Positions 1-4,683 of a DNA stretch of 7,546 nucleotides are shown in pieces. A program made the position numbers and the translations under genes. The DNA is from an uncultured Prevotella sp. Lineage in GTDB: Bacteria; Bacteroidota; Bacteroidia; Bacteroidales; Bacteroidaceae. Positions within the stretch are counted from its first letter, which is position 1. The number at the start of each line of letters is the position of its first letter. Below the pieces are notes generated by a model. The model was given only the letters and a program-made list of their open reading frames with translations. It did no database searches and was not told the origin of the DNA. The DNA lies in NCBI GenBank assembly GCA_938023885.1, contig CALJCU010000415.1, forward strand, positions 1 through 7,546, in the 5' to 3' direction.

Positions 1-1
1 C

Positions 2-112
2 ATCAAGGTTGGACAGGGACAAGAAGTAGTTAACTTCTGTGCAAACAACTATCTTGGTCTAAGCGACCACCCTCGCCTCATTGAAGCTGCTAAGCGTCTT
101 GTTTTCCTCTAA
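2..112 (+). pseudogene. kbl: Internal fragment of glycine C-acetyltransferase (2-amino-3-ketobutyrate CoA ligase), cut at both ends
   Basis: Reading from position 2, the + strand gives about 32 residues that match the N-terminal part of Kbl, including FCANNYLGLSDHPRLIEAAK, a hallmark of this PLP-dependent alpha-oxoamine synthase family. Kbl splits 2-amino-3-ketobutyrate with CoA into glycine and acetyl-CoA in threonine breakdown. The family N-terminus lies before the window. After AAKR (about position 97) the similarity stops: four unrelated residues (LVFL) follow, then a TAA stop at 110-112. The rest of a protein of roughly 395 residues is absent. From about 98 onward the sequence makes sense only as nusB on the other strand. 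This is therefore a fragment joined to foreign context, not a short functional gene. The family call is strong; whether the break exists in the genome is unknown. Confidence 0.8.
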
Positions 113-379
113 CTGTACAGCGAACTTATTGAAAATAAATTTCGTGGATGGTTCTTCCTTTCCTTCTCTACGATTACGAACTGAGAGTTGTTCCACGCGT
201 TGCGTCTCCTCCTTCGTAACAGCAACAATGAGGTCAAGAAGATAATTGTAAAGGTCATATGCTTTGGAAAGGCTTAACAATAACTCTTTTTCAGCATTCT
301 CAATGTTCTTGCTGCCGTTCTGGTAATAAGCATAGGTCAATTGCACTATTTTCGTGCGTATCAGCTCTCTGTTAATCAT
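59..379 (-). pseudogene. nusB: Transcription antitermination factor NusB, N-terminal part only (truncated at a junction)
   Basis: The minus-strand ATG at 377-379 opens MINRELIRTKIVQLTYAYYQ, the typical start of Bacteroidota NusB. This version of the family is about 300 residues long, with an N-terminal extension before the classical NusB domain. Similarity to the family runs through FNKFAVQLEENK, about residue 94 (position 98). The last ~12 residues, up to the stop at 59-61, come from reading the kbl fragment backwards and are not NusB-like. NusB with NusE (S10) binds boxA RNA and supports antitermination of rRNA transcription. The RNA- and NusE-binding C-terminal domain is missing here, so this stub should not work as a factor. 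A good promoter lies just upstream (433-464). Divergence from rplY fits the arrangement I recall for Bacteroidales, so the 5' end looks native and only the 3' side is broken. Confidence 0.75.
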
Positions 380-432
380 TTGTTTCTTCTTTGACAGTGA
401 CTCCGCACCGTTCTATAATATATTTTATTCTG

Positions 433-464
433 CAAAAGTAGTAAATAATCACTTTCCAAGCAAA
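433..464 (-). promoter_or_regulatory. Promoter for nusB (Bacteroidota type)
   Basis: Read on the minus strand, TTTG (complement of 461-464) is followed after 20 bases by TACTTTTG (complement of 433-440). This matches the Bacteroidota primary sigma consensus TTTG-N19-21-TAnnTTTG at every specified base. Transcription should start near 426, leaving a leader of about 46 nt before the nusB ATG at 379. Assigned by consensus match only. Confidence 0.75.
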
Positions 465-498
465 AAATAAAGCCAAATATTAGTTTTTTTTCAATTAT

Positions 499-531
499 CT
501 TGCGCAAATAGCAAGAAATGTTGTACCTTTG
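499..531 (+). promoter_or_regulatory. Promoter for rplY (Bacteroidota type)
   Basis: CTTG (499-502) lies 21 bases ahead of TACCTTTG (524-531). The second box matches TAnnTTTG exactly and the first differs from TTTG by one base. The start site should fall near 538, giving a leader of about 75 nt. The perfect palindrome TTGCGCAA (500-507) overlaps the upstream box, and could be an operator or chance. The two divergent upstream boxes are 34 bases apart, across an A/T-rich stretch with runs of A and T. Confidence 0.75.
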
Positions 532-542
532 CACTGCTTTTC

Positions 543-557
543 AGACTTGGAAAGTCT
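543..557 (+). other. Small hairpin in the rplY leader
   Basis: AGACTT and AAGTCT form a perfect 6-bp stem around a GGA triloop, a few bases after the predicted start site of rplY. It could be a 5'-end stabilising hairpin or a chance palindrome; nothing further supports a regulatory role. Confidence 0.3.
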
Positions 558-613
558 TCCAGCGTGATGGCGAATTAAGAAACAAGTTTAATTTAGAGTA
601 ACACATTTCAAAA

Positions 614-1267
614 ATGAAGGAAATCAGTATTTCAGGTAAGAAGCGTGAACACCTTGGTAAGAAAGCTTCTAAAGCCCTCCGTAAGGAAGGCTTCGTCCCT
701 TGTAACCTATATGGTGAGGCAAAAGACGCTGAGGGCAAGCCCGTAGCTCTCGCTTTCGCTGCTCCTTTCAGCGAGCTCCGCAAAGTGATCTACACTCCTC
801 ACATCTATGTCATCAAAATCAATATCGACGGTCAGGATCACACCGCTATCATGAAAGAGATCCAGTTCCATCCCGTCACTGATGCTCCTCTGCACGTCGA
901 CTTCTATGAAGTGAACGATCAGAAGCCTATCACAATCGGTATCCCTGTCAAGCTCAACGGTCTTGCACAGGGTGTCCGCGATGGCGGTCGCATGAACCTC
1001 TCTATCCGTAAGATTGACGTGACGGCTCCTTATCAGCAGATTCCGGAGCACCTCGACATCGACGTGACAGGCCTGACGCTCGGAAAGAGCATCAAGGTCG
1101 GCCAGCTCTCCTTCGAGGGTCTTGAGCTCGCTACTGGTAAGGATGTCGTCGTCTGCTCTGTGAAGATGACACGTAACGCTGTCGCCGCTGACGACACAGC
1201 TGCTGCTGAGGCTGCCGCTCCCGCTGCTGCCACTGATGCTGAGGCTGCCGCTCCCGCTGCAAAGTAA
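614..1267 (+). CDS. rplY: 50S ribosomal protein L25 / general stress protein Ctc (long, two-domain form)
   Basis: The product of 217 residues binds 5S rRNA in the large subunit at the central protuberance. Residues 1 to about 95 form the L25 domain and carry the family block FHPVTDAPLHVDFYEV (85-100). Residues from about 103 to 186 fit the second beta-rich domain of the Ctc/TL5 form. The tail from about 189 is low-complexity Ala/Pro/Asp/Glu and contains an 11-residue repeat (198-208, copied from 209). E. coli L25 has only the first domain (94 residues), whereas long forms like this are usual in Bacteroidota and Firmicutes. The ATG at 614 is preceded by A/T-rich sequence with no Shine-Dalgarno, as is common in this phylum. 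Its own promoter (499-531) lies upstream and a strong hairpin (1290-1333) follows. The clustering with pth resembles the ctc-pth order of Bacillus subtilis. Confidence 0.93.
   Translation: MKEISISGKKREHLGKKASKALRKEGFVPCNLYGEAKDAEGKPVALAFAAPFSELRKVIYTPHIYVIKINIDGQDHTAIMKEIQFHPVTDAPLHVDFYEVNDQKPITIGIPVKLNGLAQGVRDGGRMNLSIRKIDVTAPYQQIPEHLDIDVTGLTLGKSIKVGQLSFEGLELATGKDVVVCSVKMTRNAVAADDTAAAEAAAPAAATDAEAAAPAAK
1205..1260 (+). repeat. 33-bp tandem duplication in the Ala-rich tail of rplY
   Basis: A 23-bp sequence at 1205-1227 recurs identically at 1238-1260 with a 33-bp period. This encodes AEAAAPAAATD followed by a second AEAAAPAA. Because the period is 11 codons, gain or loss of a unit would preserve the frame. 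Identity at synonymous positions suggests a recent duplication or slippage. Confidence 0.85.
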
Positions 1268-1289
1268 GCAACAGGTAAAACAAGATAAC

Positions 1290-1333
1290 GATAAAAAGGA
1301 GAGCTGCGCCTAGTCGCGGCTTTCCTTTTTATC
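1290..1333 (+). terminator. Long hairpin between rplY and pth, probable terminator or processing site
   Basis: Arms 1290-1308 and 1315-1333 pair over 19 bp around a 6-nt loop, with all positions paired (two G-T wobbles). The lower stem is A/T-rich (GATAAAAAGGA against TCCTTTTTATC) and the upper part is G/C-rich. The descending arm carries TTTCCTTTTT and is followed by ATTTT, so it could end transcription after rplY. The A-rich ascending arm also makes it plausible in the reverse direction. No good consensus promoter is visible between it and pth, so partial read-through or RNA processing may set the ratio of rplY to pth. Confidence 0.7.
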
Positions 1334-1386
1334 ATTTTACAGTCCCCGGAGAGGGTAATAGGGTAGCCCCATGCGAGGACGCATCT

Positions 1387-1407
1387 CACTCTTCACTCTT
1401 CACTCTT
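1387..1407. repeat. Three perfect tandem copies of the heptamer CACTCTT
   Basis: CACTCTT occurs at 1387-1393, 1394-1400 and 1401-1407 with no mismatch, ending 20 bases before the pth start codon. The period of 7 is out of phase with codons, and the tract lies outside the chosen pth coding region. It would sit in the pth 5' leader and looks like a simple slippage-prone intergenic repeat. Confidence 0.85.
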
Positions 1408-1427
1408 TCCAATTTTTCAGTTTTGTA

Positions 1428-2006
1428 ATGGACAAATATCTGATATGTGGTCTCGGCAACCCGGGAGATGAATATGCTAACACACGCCACAACACAGGCT
1501 GGATGGCAGTGGATGCCTTTGCCAAAGCTATGGATGCCGAGTGGCGCGACCGTCGCTACGGCTTCTTGACTGAGACATCTCTCAAAGGCCGTAAGGTGTT
1601 CATCCTCAAGCCTACTACCTTCATGAACCTCTCAGGAAATGCCGTGCGCTATTGGCTCAACGAAGAGAAAATTGACCAGTCGCGGCTCCTCGTCATCAGC
1701 GATGATGTGGCACTTCCACTCGGTGAATTCCGGTTGAAAAGCAGTGGAAGCAACGGAGGACACAATGGTCTTGGACATATTATCCAGCTCATCGGTGCAG
1801 ACTTCTCCCGCCTGCGTATCGGTATCGGCAACGGCTATCCACGCGGCGGACAGATCGACTGGGTACTGGGACACTATTCAGCTGAGGACATGAAGATCCT
1901 GCAGCCAACACTCGATCTATCCGTGGACATCATCAAGAGTTTCGTGCTCCAAGGCATCAACGAGACCATGAACCAGTACAACAAATTAGGGAAACACAAG
2001 AAATAA
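1428..2006 (+). CDS. pth: Peptidyl-tRNA hydrolase
   Basis: Pth cleaves the ester bond of peptidyl-tRNAs that drop off ribosomes, recycling tRNA in the cytoplasm. The 192-residue product has the usual family length. It shows the N-terminal LICGLGNPGDEY block with Asn11, the catalytic His21 in NTRHNTGW, KPTTFMNLSG (61-70), the Asp pair in SDDVALPLG (92-93), and Asn113 in GGHNGLGHI. All expected active-site residues are therefore present. The open frame extends upstream to an ATG at 1371, but those 19 extra residues come from the heptamer repeat tract and have no family counterpart. The start at 1428 places the GLGNPG motif at its normal distance from the N-terminus. No Shine-Dalgarno is seen. 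The next gene starts 22 bases after the stop, so co-transcription is likely. Confidence 0.95.
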   Translation: MDKYLICGLGNPGDEYANTRHNTGWMAVDAFAKAMDAEWRDRRYGFLTETSLKGRKVFILKPTTFMNLSGNAVRYWLNEEKIDQSRLLVISDDVALPLGEFRLKSSGSNGGHNGLGHIIQLIGADFSRLRIGIGNGYPRGGQIDWVLGHYSAEDMKILQPTLDLSVDIIKSFVLQGINETMNQYNKLGKHKK

Positions 2007-2028
2007 ACATAATAATACAAATAAACAG

Positions 2029-2460
2029 ATGAGCGAAAATACTCCGCACATGCCGAGATCCGGCTCCACGGCCCGTATCGACAAATGGCTGTGGGCAGCG
2101 CGTGTGTACAAGACGCGCTCCATGGCCGTGGATGCCATCAAGAATAACCGCGTCACCATCGACGGCAATGCCGTCAAGCCAAGCCATACCGTCAAAGCCG
2201 GAGATGTGGTAAGCGTGCGCAAGCCTCCCATCACCTTCTCGTTTAAGATCATCGCCTGCATTGAGACGCGAGTGGGTGCCAAACTGCTTCCACAAGTATA
2301 TGAGAACGTTACACCTGCAGAAGAATACGAGAAGTTAGAGATGAGCCGTATCAGTGGCTTCATCGACCGTCAGCGCGGCACCGGCCGGCCCACAAAGAAA
2401 GAGCGGCGGCAGCTCGACGCCTTCACTGATCCCCTGATGTTTGGCTGGGATGAGGAATGA
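2029..2460 (+). CDS. hslR: S4-domain RNA-binding protein, Hsp15/HslR family
   Basis: Residues 15-65 form an S4 fold opening ARIDKWLWAARVYKTRS, nearly the same as the start of E. coli Hsp15. The C-terminal block PTKKERRQLDAF (121-132) also matches the basic Hsp15 tail. Hsp15 binds free 50S subunits that still carry a peptidyl-tRNA and moves the tRNA towards the P site so that the chain can be released. The length of 143 residues is close to E. coli Hsp15 (133). It is longer than RqcP/YabO of Bacillus, which is little more than the S4 domain. The ATG at 2029 is used because it follows pth by 22 bases; an ATG at 2050 would remove seven poorly conserved residues and is a real alternative. A terminator-like hairpin (2513-2546) follows. 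Confidence 0.88.
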   Translation: MSENTPHMPRSGSTARIDKWLWAARVYKTRSMAVDAIKNNRVTIDGNAVKPSHTVKAGDVVSVRKPPITFSFKIIACIETRVGAKLLPQVYENVTPAEEYEKLEMSRISGFIDRQRGTGRPTKKERRQLDAFTDPLMFGWDEE

Positions 2461-2512
2461 ACAGCCACGATTGAAACTTACGGAAAGACTTACAAACCAC
2501 CACATATTGAGA

Positions 2513-2546
2513 GACGGTGAGGTTACGTCGACGTAATCACACCGCC
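2513..2546 (+). terminator. Terminator-like hairpin after hslR
   Basis: The perfect 14-bp palindrome TTACGTCGACGTAA (2523-2536) lies at the tip of a longer stem with arms 2513-2529 and 2530-2546. Of the 17 possible pairs, 14 are Watson-Crick, one is a G-T wobble and two are mismatches; a few central bases must open as the loop. The G/C-rich base is followed by TTTCTTATT (2547-2555). It lies 53 bases past the hslR stop and before the cyd promoter, as expected for the end of the rplY-pth-hslR unit. Confidence 0.65.
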
Positions 2547-2560
2547 TTTCTTATTGAATG

Positions 2561-2637
2561 GCGTTGCCTCTACACCGTTAACGCATCGCCTTTACACCGT
2601 AATGGCAATGCGTTTACGCCGTTGAGGCAATGGCCTC
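2561..2637. repeat. Degenerate 22-bp tandem repeat with nested inverted repeats
   Basis: Units at 2561-2582, 2583-2604 and 2605-2626 share a pattern of GC(A/G)-N2-GC, then a pyrimidine-rich stretch, TACxCCGT and a variable end; part of a fourth begins at 2627. Units 1 and 2 agree at about 16 of 22 positions, and units 2 and 3 at about 15. The block also folds. AACGCATCGCC (2580-2590) pairs with GGCAATGCGTT (2604-2614) with one mismatch. TTGCCTC (2564-2570) pairs with GAGGCAA (2624-2630). GAGGC (2624-2628) pairs alternatively with GCCTC (2633-2637). No coding frame is evident. It may belong to an interspersed intergenic repeat family of this lineage. Confidence 0.65.
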
Positions 2638-2641
2638 AGTA

Positions 2642-2672
2642 TTGTATTTTAAATAAATTTGAAAAAATACAA
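2642..2672. promoter_or_regulatory. A/T-rich 9-bp inverted repeat upstream of the cyd promoter, candidate operator
   Basis: TTGTATTTT (2642-2650) and AAAATACAA (2664-2672) are perfect inverted repeats separated by 13 bases, which themselves contain AAAT-AA-ATTT. The centre lies about 60 bases before the predicted start site of the cyd unit, a usual place for an activator dimer. It does not match the FNR half-site TTGAT closely. Base composition is very A/T-rich, so chance cannot be excluded. Confidence 0.35.
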
Positions 2673-2680
2673 ACAATTCC

Positions 2681-2711
2681 TTGCATGGAATAAATTTTCT
2701 TATTAAGTTTG
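2681..2711 (+). promoter_or_regulatory. Promoter for the DUF4492-cydA-cydB unit (Bacteroidota type)
   Basis: TTG (2681-2683, preceded by C) is followed after 20 bases by TAAGTTTG (2704-2711), an exact TAnnTTTG match. Transcription should begin near 2718, about 15 nt before the ATG at 2733. This also rules out the in-frame TTG at 2709-2711 as a start codon, since it lies inside the promoter box. Confidence 0.75.
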
Positions 2712-2732
2712 CACCACCAACAGAAAAACGGA

Positions 2733-2975
2733 ATGAACTGGAAGCATACCACTGCATATAGATGGGCCTACAATGCCTTTCATCTCTATTATGACGGATT
2801 CAAGAGCATGACCATAGGGAAAACGCTATGGGCTGTCATCCTCATCAAGCTCTTTATCATTTTCGTCGTCCTCAAACTGTTCTTTTTCCCTAACTATCTG
2901 AAGGAGAAAGCGCCCAGCGGAAACAGTGCTGCATATGTCTCATCACAGGTTATTGGAAGAAGCAATAACCACTAA
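2733..2975 (+). CDS. Small single-pass membrane protein of the DUF4492 type, upstream of cydAB
   Basis: The 80-residue product starts MNWKHTTAYRWAYNAFHLYY. It has an aromatic, basic N-terminus, then DGFKSMTIGKTLW (22-34). One strongly hydrophobic segment follows (about 33-54, AVILIKLFIIFVVLKLFFF), and then a short polar tail. I recognise this as resembling the DUF4492 proteins that lie before cytochrome bd genes in Bacteroidota; the assignment is from memory of the sequence pattern. The biochemical function is unknown. Position and size suggest an accessory subunit or assembly factor of the bd oxidase, analogous to CydX but not similar to it in sequence. The ATG at 2733 is chosen because the frame's earlier TTG falls within the promoter. 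cydA begins 86 bases after the stop, with no clear promoter or terminator between, so co-transcription is likely. Confidence 0.82.
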   Translation: MNWKHTTAYRWAYNAFHLYYDGFKSMTIGKTLWAVILIKLFIIFVVLKLFFFPNYLKEKAPSGNSAAYVSSQVIGRSNNH

Positions 2976-3061
2976 GATTACGCTTTATCAACTGAAAGCC
3001 TATTCGCAAAAACCAACGAAACTTTAACTTGCAAATTCAATTACTCAATAACTCATAAACT

Positions 3062-4645
3062 ATGTTGAATCTCTTATTGGACATTACGACATCGACCGTG
3101 GACTGGTCGCGTGCGCAATTTGCACTCACAGCCATCTACCATTGGCTCTTTGTCCCGCTCACGTTAGGACTTGCTGTCATCATGGGCATTGCTGAGACAT
3201 GCTATTACCGCACGGGCAAGGCTTTTTGGAAAGAAGTGGCACGCTTCTGGCAACTGCTCTTCGGCATCAACTTCGCTATGGGTGTAGCCACCGGCATCAT
3301 CCTGGAATTTGAATTTGGCACCAACTGGAGCAACTATTCATGGATGGTAGGCGACGTGTTCGGAGCGCCATTGGCCATCGAGGGCATACTGGCATTCTTC
3401 ATGGAGAGCACCTTCGTAGCTGTCATGTTCTTCGGTTGGAAGAAGGTCTCACGCGGCTTCCATCTCGCCTCCACATGGCTTACCGGCCTTGGCGCCACCA
3501 TTTCGGCGTGGTGGATTCTCGTGGCCAACAGCTGGATGCAATACCCCATCGGCCAGCGATTCAATCCCGATACCATGCGTTTCGAGATGACGAGCTTCAC
3601 GGATGTGGCCTTCTCGCCTTTCGCCATCGACAAGTTCTGCCATACCGTCACCTCGTCGTGGATCATCGGCGCGGCGTTTACGGTAGCCGTGAGCGGCTGG
3701 TTCCTGATCAAGCGCCGCAACCAAGCGCTGGCTAAGGAAAGCATCAAGATTGGTGCAATGGTAGGTCTGTGCGCCTCACTGTTGGCCGTTTTTACCGGTG
3801 ACAACTCCGCCTACATGGTCAGCAAGACACAGCCTATGAAGCTCGCGGCTATGGAGGCCCTCTATAATGGCGGTAACGACCAGAGCCTCACCGCCGTAGC
3901 ATGGGTGGCACCTTTCAAGCAACCCGACTATGAAAAGCGTGCCGAGCCGCCACTCCGCATCAGCATACCCAATGCCCTCTCTATCCTCGCCACGCGCACA
4001 CCACACGGACTTGTGCCCGGCGTGAACGACATCATCAAGGGCTACAAGCGCGACAACGGCACGCGCGAGTTATCGCTTCAAGAAAAGATAGCCAGTGGAA
4101 AGAAAGCCATCATGGCGCTGAAGAAATATCGTCAATTGACACAAGGCAAGCAGTTCACCCGCGCCACGCTGCCAAAGGAAGCACGCATACAGCGAGACAT
4201 CCTGACGAACAATATCCAGAATTTCGGTTACGGGTACATCAAAGACGTGCATGAGCTCGTGCCGTTCATACCTGTTAACTTCTGGTGTTTCCGCCTCATG
4301 GTGGGCATCGGCACCCTGGCCATCCTTTTCTTTCTCGTCACCTTGTGGCTCGTCTACAAGAAAGATATCAGCCGCATTAAATGGCTGCACGTCGCTGCGA
4401 TCGTAATGCTTCCCTTGGCTTACATTGCCAGCGAATCAGGATGGATCGTCGCAGAGATGGGCCGACAGCCCTGGGCCATCCAGGACATGCTGCCTGTAGG
4501 CGTGGCCGTGTCCGACATACCGTCGAGCAATATCTCCATCACCTTTTTCATATTCCTCTTCCTTTTCACCACTATGCTGGCAGTGGAAATCAGCATTATG
4601 TGCAAGCAAATTGCGAAATACAGAATGCCAGAGACCGTGAACTGA
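3062..4645 (+). CDS. cydA: Cytochrome bd quinol oxidase subunit I
   Basis: CydA carries the three haems (b558, b595 and d) and the quinol site of cytochrome bd, which reduces oxygen to water with high affinity and builds a proton gradient. The 527-residue multi-pass protein has the expected ligands by family alignment. These are His27 (AIYHWLF, like E. coli His19), Glu107 and Glu115 (AIEGILAFFMEST, like Glu99/Glu107), His194 (KFCHTVTSSW, like His186) and Met466 in AEMGRQPW (like Met393). Lys260 and Glu265 in MKLAAMEA fit the quinol-binding pair at the start of the Q-loop. The soluble Q-loop, about 255-400, is long, with a charged insertion (324-390) that suggests the long-loop subtype. No key residue is missing. 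The ATG at 3062 follows A/T-rich sequence without a Shine-Dalgarno. cydB starts 38 bases after the stop. Confidence 0.97.
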   Translation: MLNLLLDITTSTVDWSRAQFALTAIYHWLFVPLTLGLAVIMGIAETCYYRTGKAFWKEVARFWQLLFGINFAMGVATGIILEFEFGTNWSNYSWMVGDVFGAPLAIEGILAFFMESTFVAVMFFGWKKVSRGFHLASTWLTGLGATISAWWILVANSWMQYPIGQRFNPDTMRFEMTSFTDVAFSPFAIDKFCHTVTSSWIIGAAFTVAVSGWFLIKRRNQALAKESIKIGAMVGLCASLLAVFTGDNSAYMVSKTQPMKLAAMEALYNGGNDQSLTAVAWVAPFKQPDYEKRAEPPLRISIPNALSILATRTPHGLVPGVNDIIKGYKRDNGTRELSLQEKIASGKKAIMALKKYRQLTQGKQFTRATLPKEARIQRDILTNNIQNFGYGYIKDVHELVPFIPVNFWCFRLMVGIGTLAILFFLVTLWLVYKKDISRIKWLHVAAIVMLPLAYIASESGWIVAEMGRQPWAIQDMLPVGVAVSDIPSSNISITFFIFLFLFTTMLAVEISIMCKQIAKYRMPETVN

Positions 4646-4683
4646 TGAGTGCCTATAATAATAATATATAAAGACCTTTTTGT

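Noticed and set aside
1033..1389. Minus-strand frame opposite the end of rplY with Ala/Ser-rich sequence
   Set aside because: The composition arises from reading the GCT/GCC-rich rplY tail backwards, and it runs through the intergenic hairpin.
1371..1427. In-frame 19-residue N-terminal extension of Pth from an ATG at 1371
   Set aside because: It is encoded by the heptamer repeat tract and an ATGCG/CGCAT mini-hairpin, has no family counterpart, and would push the GLGNPG motif away from its usual place at the N-terminus.
2561..2637. Reading the 22-bp repeat block as a CRISPR array
   Set aside because: Units abut without unique spacers, diverge from each other by about 30 percent, and there are no cas genes in the window.
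2642..2650. FNR box upstream of the cyd unit
   Set aside because: The half-site TTGTA does not match TTGAT, and the 13-bp spacing between arms is too wide for the canonical TTGAT-N4-ATCAA site.
2709..2732. TTG start for the small membrane protein, adding eight residues
   Set aside because: The TTG is part of the TAAGTTTG promoter box, so it should not be in the transcript; the ATG at 2733 fits the family start.
2976..3061. Separate promoter directly before cydA
   Set aside because: TAACTTGC is the nearest candidate to TAnnTTTG and has mismatches, without a well-spaced TTTG; co-transcription from the 2681-2711 promoter is simpler.
3334..3804. Open frame of 156 codons opposite cydA, and overlapping + strand frames
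   Set aside because: They are shadows of the conserved CydA coding sequence, with unusual compositions and no family resemblance.
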